Shown here: piece after piece, positions 1 through 5,057 of the stretch | How positions within the stretch are numbered: the stretch's first letter is position 1 | Layout of the letters: each line of letters begins with the position of its first letter | Source of the DNA: Pseudomonadales bacterium | GTDB taxonomy: Bacteria > Pseudomonadota > Gammaproteobacteria > Pseudomonadales > Pseudohongiellaceae | DNA: 5,057 nt | Assembly (NCBI GenBank): GCA_031277435.1 | Contig: JAITMI010000213.1 | Coordinates: 1-5,057 of the forward strand | Reading direction: 5' to 3' | The notes under the pieces: generated by a model | Database searches by the model: none | Seen by the model: only the letters and a program-made list of their open reading frames with translations | Told to the model about the DNA's origin: nothing | Program-made: the position numbers and the translations under genes

Positions 1-33
1 TACTCAGCCCCGACCCGCCACCTCCTAAAGATA

Positions 34-55
34 GCGAGCCTCAATTGAGGCTCGC
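34..55. repeat. Perfect 22-bp palindrome (hairpin)
   Basis: The arms GCGAGCCTC and GAGGCTCGC are exact reverse complements around an AATT centre, so either strand can form a 9-bp GC-rich stem with a 4-base loop. It lies 77 bases before the ypjD start. On the + strand no T-run follows (GGTAT). On the - strand the hairpin is followed by TATCTTT, a modest T-rich stretch. It could be a terminator for a gene ending just upstream, a weak terminator for the opposite strand, or a protein-binding palindrome. The symmetry is certain; the role is not. Confidence 0.6.
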
Positions 56-79
56 GGTATGAGGTGGAATTGTGGGACA

Positions 80-99
80 GTAGTGGGGCCTGCCCCTAC
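80..99. repeat. GC-rich inverted repeat between palindrome and ypjD
   Basis: GTAGTGGGGCCTGCCCCTAC folds with GTA/TAC outer pairs and a GGGG/CCCC inner stem around a CCTG loop, leaving two unpaired bases on one side. Read on the - strand it has the look of the GTAGGGGC-type short dispersed intergenic repeats found in many bacterial genomes, but one copy in this window cannot prove that. It lies inside the in-frame extension upstream of ypjD, which argues that this stretch is non-coding and that ypjD starts downstream of it. Confidence 0.4.
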
Positions 100-132
100 A
101 AAGCGGCTGGCACTTATGAGAGACTGCCGCGC

Positions 133-957
133 ATGATCGCACTTAGCTCTGGTCTTGTGGCCGTCCTCCTTTACGCCTTCGGCAGTTTTCGCCAAGGCCG
201 CCTGTTGAGCCGCGAACAGGCCGATGACCCCGCTCAGCTTGCCGCCGAACGCGGCAGGTTTCTTGGCATCGGCGCGCTGGCGCTGGCGGCGCATCTGGTC
301 AACGTGGTGCAGGTGATCGCCCCTGGAGGCGGTTTTGATTTTGGCTTCTTCAAGGTCGCCACCTTGTTCAGTTGGACCATGGCCTGCATCGTGGTGCTCG
401 GCAGCCTGAAAAAACCGCTGGAAAATCTCTGCGTGGCGGTGTTCCCGCTGGCCATCCTCAGCATTTTGTGCGCCTTGTTCCTGCCCGATACCGCGCAGCC
501 GATCGCCACGCTCAGCCCCGGCGTGGCGCTGCATGTGATACTCGGCATTCTCGGCTTCAGTCTGATGACGCTCGCCGCTGGTCAGGCGCTCTTGGTCGCC
601 TGGCTCAACCGCGAGCTGAAACGGCATCATTATTCGCCCGTGCTACGGCATCTGCCGCCGCTGCAAACCATGGAAAGCCTGCTGTTTGGCATCATCCATG
701 CCGGTTTCGTGAGCTTGCTGGCGGTGATCCTCACTGGCTTTTTGTTCATGGACGACATGTTCGCCCAGCATCTGGCGCACAAGACGTTCTTCACCCTGCT
801 GGCAACCTTGGTGTTTGGCATTTTGCTGTGGGGGCGCCACCGGTGGGGCTGGCGTGGCCGCCGCGCGCTGCATTGGACTCTGGCGGGGTTCGCGGTGTTG
901 ATCCTGGCTTATTTCGGCAGCAAGTTCGTGTTGGAAGTATTATTGAATCGAAGTTAA
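133..957 (+). CDS. ypjD: YpjD-like inner-membrane protein, CcsA/cytochrome c assembly superfamily
   Basis: This is a 274-residue polytopic membrane protein with about eight hydrophobic segments, near residues 3-18, 43-62, 74-92, 99-117, 131-157, 183-205, 218-234 and 248-270. The C-terminus is highly diagnostic: GWRGRR (239-244) followed by LAYFGSK (258-264) matches the end of E. coli YpjD (GWRGRR, LAYFGSR), and PPLQTME (175-181) before a hydrophobic helix corresponds to its PPLMSIE. E. coli YpjD is about 263 residues, which fits a start at the ATG at 133. An in-frame GTG at 64 would add 23 non-hydrophobic residues encoded partly by an inverted repeat, so I reject it. Upstream of 133 only a weak purine stretch (GAGAG, 118-122) is seen. 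The family is related to haem-handling CcsA/CcmC proteins; His134 and His216 lie at membrane edges, as in haem-handling relatives, but the tryptophan-rich WWD motif is not evident. The exact function of YpjD is not well established. It is the first gene of a probable operon with the NUDIX and fdhD genes. Confidence 0.88.
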   Translation: MIALSSGLVAVLLYAFGSFRQGRLLSREQADDPAQLAAERGRFLGIGALALAAHLVNVVQVIAPGGGFDFGFFKVATLFSWTMACIVVLGSLKKPLENLCVAVFPLAILSILCALFLPDTAQPIATLSPGVALHVILGILGFSLMTLAAGQALLVAWLNRELKRHHYSPVLRHLPPLQTMESLLFGIIHAGFVSLLAVILTGFLFMDDMFAQHLAHKTFFTLLATLVFGILLWGRHRWGWRGRRALHWTLAGFAVLILAYFGSKFVLEVLLNRS

Positions 958-969
958 GGAAATCTGAGC

Positions 970-975
970 AAGGAG
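970..975 (+). promoter_or_regulatory. Shine-Dalgarno site fixing a GTG start
   Basis: AAGGAG lies 7 bases before the GTG at 983, an ideal distance. The next in-frame ATG (998) would be 22 bases away, so the GTG is the better-supported start of the NUDIX gene. Confidence 0.75.
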
Positions 976-982
976 ACAGCGC

Positions 983-1573
983 GTGAATCCCATCGAAATG
1001 AATTACTGCAACGCTTGCGCCGGCCCGCTGAGCTCGCGCATTCCGCGTGGCGAAGACCGCGTGCGTCATGTGTGCGAAATCTGCGGCGAAATCCATTATC
1101 TCAACCCGCGCGTAGTGGTCTGCGCGCTGCCAGTTTGGAACGATCAGATATTATTGTGCCGCCGCGCCATCGAACCGCGCCGCGGCCTGTGGACCTTGCC
1201 GGGCGGCTTTATGGAACAAGGCGAATCAACGCTGCAAGCCGCCAGCCGCGAAACCATGGAAGAAGCCTGCGCGCACATCGAAGTGGGCGAATTGTTCGCC
1301 TTGTTCAATATCATCCACATCAATCAGGTACAGTTGTTCTTTCTCGCCACGCTGCCCAAGCCCGAATTCGCGGTTGGCGCCGAAAGTCTGGAAGTCGCGC
1401 TGTTCGACGCCAAGGACATTCCCTGGGATGAGCTTGCCTTTCCGGCGATCGCCATCACGCTGCGCGAATATTTCAAGGCGCGCGACAGCGGCAACTTCCA
1501 CTTGCGCATCGCCGACATTCATCTCGACGAGGAGCAAAAGCGCGTGTTCAAACCCTTCAATTTCATCCACTAG
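983..1573 (+). CDS. Zinc-ribbon NUDIX hydrolase
   Basis: The product is a 196-residue cytosolic NUDIX hydrolase. NUDIX enzymes cleave a nucleoside diphosphate linked to another group, using divalent metal ions bound by the glutamates of the NUDIX box. The N-terminus has a four-cysteine zinc ribbon (C9-x2-C12 and C31-x2-C34). A NUDIX fold from about residue 42 to 165 follows, with WTLPGG (70-75) leading into the box at 75-97: G75, E81, R89-E90, E93-E94. All catalytic positions are present, but the usual Gly near the end of the box (REUxEExGU) is Cys96. The ribbon-plus-NUDIX layout matches the Nudix_N_2 type, often annotated as ADP-ribose pyrophosphatase-like; the substrate cannot be read from the sequence, and an NADH pyrophosphatase (NudC) is less likely because the protein is short and lacks the NudC N-terminal domain. 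The start is GTG, set by AAGGAG 7 bases upstream. The gene begins 25 bases after ypjD and ends 2 bases before fdhD, so it is probably co-transcribed with both. Confidence 0.9.
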   Translation: MNPIEMNYCNACAGPLSSRIPRGEDRVRHVCEICGEIHYLNPRVVVCALPVWNDQILLCRRAIEPRRGLWTLPGGFMEQGESTLQAASRETMEEACAHIEVGELFALFNIIHINQVQLFFLATLPKPEFAVGAESLEVALFDAKDIPWDELAFPAIAITLREYFKARDSGNFHLRIADIHLDEEQKRVFKPFNFIH

Positions 1574-1575
1574 CC

Positions 1576-2415
1576 ATGAGCCAGAATGCCAGCGGCCGCG
1601 CCATTTATTCCATCCGGCAACTGCGTGAAGGCGTGTGGCGCCAGCGCGATGACAGTCTGGCGGTGGAAGAACCGCTCGAAATCCGCCTCGGCTACACCGA
1701 CCCGCGCCAAGGCCGCGTGCACCGCAGCGTTTCCATCACCATGCGCACGCCGGGGCGCGATGTGGATTTGGCCTTGGGCTTTCTTTACAGCGAAAGCATT
1801 CTAAAACGGCTTGCTGATGTGGAACAGGTGGAACAAAACCGCCCCAATGTGATCCGCCTCGAACTCAGCGAACGCGCCAGCTTCGACCCGGCGCGCCTGG
1901 AACGCCACTTCTATACCACCTCAAGCTGCGGCGTATGCGGCAAGGCTTCGCTGGAAACGCTCAGCCTGAGCGGTTTTGACGCGCTGCCACCCTTGCACCA
2001 GCGGTTCACCTTGAGCAGCCTTTGCGCCCTGCCCGCGCAACTGAGGACCAGGCAGCCTTTGTTCAGCGCCACCGGCGGCTGTCATGGCGTGGCCTTGTTC
2101 GACTTGCGGGGCAACATTGAACTCGTTGCTGAAGACGTGGGCCGCCACAACGCCATGGACAAATTGATCGGCGCGCTATTGCAACAAAACCGCCTGCCGC
2201 TACGCGAACATGGCATCCTGCTCAGTGGCCGCGCCAGCTTTGAACTCTTGCAAAAAGCCCTCAGCGCCGGCTGCCCGCTGGTCGCCGCGGTGGGCGCGCC
2301 TTCATCATTGGCGGTGGAATTGGCGCAGGAATTCAATATCATTCTGCTTGGCTTTCTCGGCGAGGGGCGCTGCAATGTTTATCATGGGCATGAGGCGCTT
2401 GATTTTGATGGCTAG
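1576..2415 (+). CDS. fdhD: FdhD, sulfurtransferase for formate dehydrogenase cofactor
   Basis: The product is a 279-residue protein, the normal length (E. coli FdhD is about 277). In the known system FdhD takes sulfur from the cysteine desulfurase IscS and passes it to the molybdenum (bis-MGD) cofactor, which activates formate dehydrogenase; it acts in the cytosol. The sequence shows the whole family pattern: VEEPLEI (30-36), DLALGFL (64-70), the sulfur-relay pair SSCGVCGK with C118 and C121, ATGGCHG (165-171, C169), EDVGRHNAMDK (186-196), SGRAS (217-221) and GAPSSLA (240-246). It starts at an ATG 2 bases after the NUDIX stop codon. No clear Shine-Dalgarno sequence is visible in the A/C/T-rich stretch before it, so translation is probably coupled to that of the NUDIX gene by re-initiation. 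No formate dehydrogenase subunit lies in the window, so the target enzyme must be encoded elsewhere. The protein appears intact. Confidence 0.96.
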   Translation: MSQNASGRAIYSIRQLREGVWRQRDDSLAVEEPLEIRLGYTDPRQGRVHRSVSITMRTPGRDVDLALGFLYSESILKRLADVEQVEQNRPNVIRLELSERASFDPARLERHFYTTSSCGVCGKASLETLSLSGFDALPPLHQRFTLSSLCALPAQLRTRQPLFSATGGCHGVALFDLRGNIELVAEDVGRHNAMDKLIGALLQQNRLPLREHGILLSGRASFELLQKALSAGCPLVAAVGAPSSLAVELAQEFNIILLGFLGEGRCNVYHGHEALDFDG

Positions 2416-2462
2416 GGAACGCCAGAGACTCTTAACCAGCAATAATTACAACAACACCATCC

Positions 2463-2466
2463 GGAG
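2463..2466 (+). promoter_or_regulatory. Ribosome-binding site of the propeller gene, two possible starts
   Basis: GGAG lies 5 bases before an in-frame TTG (2472) and 11 bases before an ATG (2478). Neither spacing is ideal. I chose the ATG because it is the stronger start codon; the difference is only two residues ahead of the signal peptide. Confidence 0.45.
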
Positions 2467-2477
2467 CATTCTTGATT

Positions 2478-4025
2478 ATGTCCGCCCGTATCCGCGCCAC
2501 CCTCTTCCGCGCTTTCTTCCGCGTTTTACTGCCACTGTTGTGCGCGCTGCTCACTCCGCTCGGCGCATTAGCGGCGGCCTGTAGCGCTCCGCCCGACCTC
2601 AACCCCAGCGCCGATGACTGGAGCGGCTGGGGCAATGGCCTCTCCAATACCCGCCATGCGCCAGAGGGGCTGAGCGGCGCTGATCTGCCCAATTTGCAAC
2701 TGCGCTGGGCCTATGGCTTTGAGGATGCGCAATCGGTGGTGGGGCAGCCGGTGGTGCAGGGTTCGCTCCTGGTCATTGGCGTCGATACCGGCAAAGTTCA
2801 GGCGCTCGATGCCAATAGCGGCTGCGAATACTGGAGCTTCCAAGCGCCCGACGGCGTGCGCACCGCGCCGGCCTTGGGGCAGGTGGACGGCGAATGGCGG
2901 GTGTTCTTTGGTGATCGCGGCGCGGTGGTCTATGCGCTGGAGGCATTGAGCGGCCAATTGCGCTGGCAGCGTGAAGTGGACGCGCATCCTTCCGCCATTC
3001 TCACCGGCTCGCCGCAGTTCATCGCCCTGCCCGGTAGCGCCACGCCGGAGCGGCTCCTGGTGCCGGTCTCTTCCGGCGAGGAAGGCGCGGCGGCGGCGCC
3101 CAACTATGCCTGTTGCAGCTTTCGCGGCAGCGTGCTCAGCCTTGATGCCGCTAATGGCGAGCTGCTCTGGCAAACCTATACCATCGCGCAAACGCCAGAG
3201 CCTACCGGCGAGGGCAGCATCGGCCCCTCCGGCGGCGCGATCTGGAGCGCGCCCACCGTGGACCTCGCCAATGGGCGCGTCTACGTCGCCACCGGCGATG
3301 CGTATTCCAAACCCGTCACCATCGGCACCGACGCCCTGATGGGGCTCGACCTCGACACTGGCCGCATCCTGTGGATCAACCAAGGCACGGCGGACGATTA
3401 CTGGACCGTCACCTGCATGCGCCCCGGCGCGGCGGAAGATTGCGGCCCCGATCAGGACTACGGCTCGCCCGCGCAGCTCGTCGACATCGCCGGCACGCCC
3501 ACGCTGGTAGCGGGTCAGAAAAGCGGCATGGTGCGCGCCTTCACCCCGCAAGGCGGCAGTATTTTGTGGCAGCGCCCGCTGGTGGAGGACACCACGCAAT
3601 TCGGCGGCAAGATCATCTGGGGCGGCGCCAGCGACGGCGAGCGCGCCTATTTCGGCCTGGGCACTGGCGGCGTCGCCGCGGTGAATCTCAGCGATGGCGC
3701 GCTGCTATGGTTCACCCCCATGAGCCCCAGCCAAGAACGCGCCACTCACCCCGGCCAGGACGGCCCGCTGACGGTGAGCGGCGACCTGGTGTTTTCCGGC
3801 GGCTGGGACGGTATTCTGCGCGCGCTCGATGCCACAAGCGGCGCTGTGCGCTGGGAATACGACACCGCCGTCAATTTCGACACCGTCAACGATGTTGCGG
3901 CGCAAGGCGGCTCCCTCGGCGCCGCTGGCCCGGTGATGGCGGGGCGGCGTTTGTTCGTGCCTTCGGGTTACATTGGCGTAAAAAACGGCATGAAGGGCAA
4001 TGCCCTGCTGATGTTCGCGCCATAA
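2478..4025 (+). CDS. Exported PQQ-type beta-propeller oxidoreductase, polyvinyl-alcohol dehydrogenase-like
   Basis: The product is 515 residues. An Arg-containing N-terminus and hydrophobic stretch (about 8-33) ending in ALAA form a signal peptide, so the protein should be periplasmic. The mature part is a beta-propeller. Seven W-motif repeats of the form LDAxxGxxxW begin near residues 107, 151, 219, 287, 352, 399 and 447; an N-terminal LRWAYGF and C-terminal ALLMFAP probably close an eighth blade. Such propellers hold pyrroloquinoline quinone in alcohol dehydrogenases. Features recalling the polyvinyl-alcohol dehydrogenase family are the adjacent cysteines C212-C213 in YACCSFRGSV, the pair C313/C322, and GPDQDYGSP just after. 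Adjacent cysteines form a vicinal disulfide over PQQ in methanol dehydrogenase, and a similar role is inferred here. There is no CxxCH haem site, so electrons would have to go to a separate cytochrome. Cys35 just after the signal peptide is a poor lipobox candidate (AAAC). The substrate is unknown, and a non-enzymatic propeller is possible. The gene starts 62 bases after fdhD. Confidence 0.85.
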   Translation: MSARIRATLFRAFFRVLLPLLCALLTPLGALAAACSAPPDLNPSADDWSGWGNGLSNTRHAPEGLSGADLPNLQLRWAYGFEDAQSVVGQPVVQGSLLVIGVDTGKVQALDANSGCEYWSFQAPDGVRTAPALGQVDGEWRVFFGDRGAVVYALEALSGQLRWQREVDAHPSAILTGSPQFIALPGSATPERLLVPVSSGEEGAAAAPNYACCSFRGSVLSLDAANGELLWQTYTIAQTPEPTGEGSIGPSGGAIWSAPTVDLANGRVYVATGDAYSKPVTIGTDALMGLDLDTGRILWINQGTADDYWTVTCMRPGAAEDCGPDQDYGSPAQLVDIAGTPTLVAGQKSGMVRAFTPQGGSILWQRPLVEDTTQFGGKIIWGGASDGERAYFGLGTGGVAAVNLSDGALLWFTPMSPSQERATHPGQDGPLTVSGDLVFSGGWDGILRALDATSGAVRWEYDTAVNFDTVNDVAAQGGSLGAAGPVMAGRRLFVPSGYIGVKNGMKGNALLMFAP

Positions 4026-4139
4026 GAAACATAAGAAGCGCGAATATCCGCAGCATTAATTTTTCGTACAATGATCCGCTAAAACAATGGCTTCATTATA
4101 AATTTCTGACCTACATTTTTGTCATTCTTCCGAGAGCAA

Positions 4140-4245
4140 GATGGAGTCGCAAAATTTGTGATGTTTAAAATTTAACATCACATGGGCTCCATGACCGTGC
4201 ACAGGATGACAGTGGTCGTTATCAACATTTTGTGGCGACTCCATC
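4140..4245. repeat. 106-bp element with 11-bp terminal inverted repeats
   Basis: GATGGAGTCGC (4140-4150) and GCGACTCCATC (4235-4245) are perfect reverse complements. Inside are a strong palindrome (4157-4182) and a weaker stem (4191-4198 with 4212-4219, partly wobble pairs if RNA), so the whole could fold as a three-way junction. Size, A+T-rich interior, terminal repeats and lack of coding capacity fit a miniature inverted-repeat element or a solo remnant of an insertion sequence. The only possible target duplication is AA on each side, which could be chance. Alternatively it is a structured 5' leader of the downstream tetR-type gene or a small RNA. I do not recognise the ends as a named IS family. 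Confidence 0.5.
4157..4182. promoter_or_regulatory. A+T-rich 26-bp palindrome, possible operator
   Basis: TGTGATGTT and AACATCACA are exact 9-bp reverse-complement arms around TAAAATTT. The size and symmetry suit a site for a dimeric repressor such as the TetR-family protein encoded 122 bases downstream, and the centre contains TAAAAT, a fair -10-like hexamer, though no matching -35 is seen. It also sits within the 106-bp inverted-repeat element, so it may instead be that element's internal hairpin. TGTGA and TCACA half-sites recall CRP sites, but their 16-base spacing is wrong for CRP. Confidence 0.35.
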
Positions 4246-4292
4246 AAGTAGCGAATCAGATATCCCCCAGATGATCTTTGGATGTTACTCAT

Positions 4293-4297
4293 AAAGG
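4293..4297 (+). promoter_or_regulatory. Ribosome-binding site of the TetR-family gene
   Basis: AAAGG lies 6 bases before the ATG at 4304. It is a moderate Shine-Dalgarno match at good spacing and supports that start. Confidence 0.55.
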
Positions 4298-4303
4298 CTA
4301 ATC

Positions 4304-4858
4304 ATGGACACCAAACGCCAAGCAATCATCGAAACCGCCATGAAGCTCTTCTACGCCCACGGCTTTCATGCTGTAGGCATAGATCGAATAATTGCCGAGT
4401 CTGGCGTCGCGAAAATGACGATGTATAAATATTTTCCATCCAAACGGCTCCTGATTAATACAGTTCTGGAAGAAAGAGATCATTTTTTTCAAACATCACT
4501 AGAGAATTTTGTTGCAAAGGCAAAATCAACTGAAGATAAGATAAAGGCTATCTTTGAATGGCATGACCGGTGGCTACATGAACGCTCATTCAACGGATGC
4601 CTATTCATCAAAGCCGCACTGGAGTTTGCCGATCCGAAAGACGAAATTCATAAATTTTCTAAACTTCATAAGCAAAGAATTCTAAAATTTATCTCGGATA
4701 TTCTCAAAGACGATATGGATACAGGGACCGCACAGGAACTCGGATGGCAACTTTTACTCTTGCTCGAAGGAGCTATCGCGACAGCTCAGATTTTCGGTGA
4801 TCGCGATGCCGCTAAAACTGCCTGGCAAGCAGCAACCACACTTCTGAAAACCGCCTAG
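4304..4858 (+). CDS. TetR/AcrR-family transcriptional regulator
   Basis: The product is 184 residues, a usual length for this family of dimeric DNA-binding regulators, most of them ligand-released repressors. The N-terminal domain is classical: AIIETAMKLFYAHGF (7-21), then the helix-turn-helix around 25-46 with GIDRIIAESGVAKMTMYKYF, followed by SKRLLI (46-51). The C-terminal ligand and dimer domain contains NGCLFIKAALEF, a motif shared by a large TetR subgroup; the ligand cannot be predicted. The gene starts at an ATG with AAAGG 6 bases upstream. Its codons are markedly richer in A and T (for example many AAA, ATT and TTT) than those of the four genes before it, which suggests separate ancestry or horizontal gain. 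The regulated gene is not obvious: the upstream propeller gene is co-oriented and 278 bases away, and no divergent gene is present. Autoregulation through the palindrome at 4157-4182 is possible but unproven. Confidence 0.92.
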   Translation: MDTKRQAIIETAMKLFYAHGFHAVGIDRIIAESGVAKMTMYKYFPSKRLLINTVLEERDHFFQTSLENFVAKAKSTEDKIKAIFEWHDRWLHERSFNGCLFIKAALEFADPKDEIHKFSKLHKQRILKFISDILKDDMDTGTAQELGWQLLLLLEGAIATAQIFGDRDAAKTAWQAATTLLKTA

Positions 4859-4874
4859 AAAGTTCTAACCCGCC

Positions 4875-4890
4875 CAAAACTCCTGCCTTA
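4875..4890. repeat. Direct repeat, copy 1
   Basis: CAAAACTCCTGCCTTA matches copy 2 at 4937-4952 (CAAAACTCCTCGCTTA) except for a swapped GC/CG pair. Including four more upstream bases (4871-4890 with 4933-4952), 17 of 20 positions agree. The period is 62 bases. It lies in the non-coding sequence after the TetR-family gene. Its function is unknown; it could be a short dispersed repeat or a local duplication. Confidence 0.45.
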
Positions 4891-4936
4891 GCCAAACGAC
4901 CCAATACAGAGAAAGTGATTAAGGGAAGGCGACGCA

Positions 4937-4952
4937 CAAAACTCCTCGCTTA
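4937..4952. repeat. Direct repeat, copy 2
   Basis: This is the second copy of the repeat at 4875-4890, sharing CAAAACTCCT and CTTA. Outside the extended 20 bases the two copies diverge at once, so this is a short repeat and not a recent 62-bp tandem duplication. Confidence 0.45.
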
Positions 4953-4972
4953 AACGCAGCCACACGCCAGCC

Positions 4973-4991
4973 GTGAGGCTCAAAGCCTTAC
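4973..4991. repeat. Short hairpin downstream of the TetR-family gene
   Basis: GTGAGGCT and AGCCTTAC pair around CAA to give an 8-bp stem with one G-T position. No T-run follows on either strand, so it is not a standard intrinsic terminator. It may help end or protect a transcript, or be chance structure. It sits in the 199 bases after the TetR-family stop (4859-5057), where I see no convincing gene. Confidence 0.3.
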
Positions 4992-5057
4992 CGAACAGAT
5001 CAGAACCAAGACGCTCACATCTCTTTATAGCCACCCAGATTGAGCATGTTGCAAATA

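Noticed and set aside
1..62. Possible 3' end of an upstream gene (frames closing at TAA 26-28 or TGA 60-62)
   Set aside because: Only 8 to 19 codons are visible in either frame and neither is recognisable, so no gene can be supported.
64..132. In-frame GTG at 64 as an earlier start of ypjD
   Set aside because: It would add 23 residues not seen in YpjD proteins, partly encoded by the inverted repeat at 80-99; the ATG at 133 gives the expected length.
25..630. 201-codon open frame on the - strand opposite ypjD
   Set aside because: Shadow of a GC-rich gene: Gln/His/Arg-rich with no recognisable domain, while the + frame matches YpjD well.
2568..3599. Long 343-codon open frame on the - strand opposite the propeller gene
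   Set aside because: Its translation is an Arg/Ala/Gly/His-rich low-information sequence typical of the antisense of a GC-rich gene, while the + strand frame has clear propeller repeats.
4021..4038. Near-perfect 9-bp tandem repeat (CATAAGAAA, CATAAGAAG) over the propeller stop codon
   Set aside because: Too short to distinguish from chance; it has no visible effect other than overlapping the stop.
4067..4072. TACAAT as a promoter -10 after the propeller gene
   Set aside because: A good hexamer, but no acceptable -35 lies 16-18 bases upstream, and the next gene is over 230 bases away.
4157..4182. CRP/FNR-type site (TGTGA ... TCACA)
   Set aside because: The half-sites are 16 bases apart, whereas CRP needs about 6.
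4140..4245. Integron attC site or CRISPR repeat
   Set aside because: There is no GTTRRRY/RYYYAAC core pair at the ends, and no regularly spaced repeats.
4182..4274. 30-codon open frame starting ATGGGC inside the inverted-repeat element
   Set aside because: No ribosome-binding site and no recognisable sequence; it spans the stems of a structured non-coding element.
4888..5055. Open frame on the - strand running in from the right edge to a stop at 4888-4890 (about 55 codons)
   Set aside because: I recognise no family in it, and it overlaps a direct repeat and a hairpin. It could be the end of a convergent gene or a transposase remnant, but the window is too short to tell.

Overview
The window is about 5 kb of bacterial chromosome whose genes all read on the + strand. 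Gene content and codon style point to a proteobacterium, most likely gamma or beta: an Escherichia coli-type YpjD, a proteobacterial FdhD, and a periplasmic PQQ-type propeller enzyme with a signal peptide. I cannot name the genus. From about 130 to 4025 the DNA is GC-rich and densely coding. After the stop at 4025 it becomes clearly richer in A+T, and this lower-GC segment carries a TetR-family regulator and several inverted and direct repeats.

Layout. Positions 1-132 hold no supported gene, but contain a perfect 22-bp palindrome (34-55) and a second GC-rich inverted repeat (80-99). A tight gene run follows: ypjD, an inner-membrane protein of the CcsA/cytochrome c assembly superfamily (133-957); a zinc-ribbon NUDIX hydrolase (983-1573); and fdhD (1576-2415). 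The gaps are 25 and 2 bases, so these three are probably one operon. After 62 bases comes an exported PQQ-type beta-propeller protein related to polyvinyl-alcohol dehydrogenases (2478-4025). It may be read through from the operon or have its own promoter.

Positions 4026-4303 are non-coding. They contain a 106-bp element (4140-4245) bounded by perfect 11-bp inverted repeats, with a strong A+T-rich palindrome nested inside (4157-4182). The TetR/AcrR regulator follows (4304-4858). The last 199 bases have no convincing gene, but carry an imperfect 20-bp direct repeat and a hairpin.

How the genes fit together. YpjD (membrane, probably haem or cytochrome-c related), FdhD (sulfuration of the molybdenum cofactor of formate dehydrogenase) and the periplasmic propeller oxidoreductase suggest a respiratory, redox-enzyme maturation setting. 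This is inferred from neighbourhood only: no formate dehydrogenase, PQQ-biosynthesis or cytochrome gene lies in the window. The TetR regulator looks like a separate, possibly acquired, unit. Most of the window is ordinary; the structured element at 4140-4245 is the part least explained by known genes.
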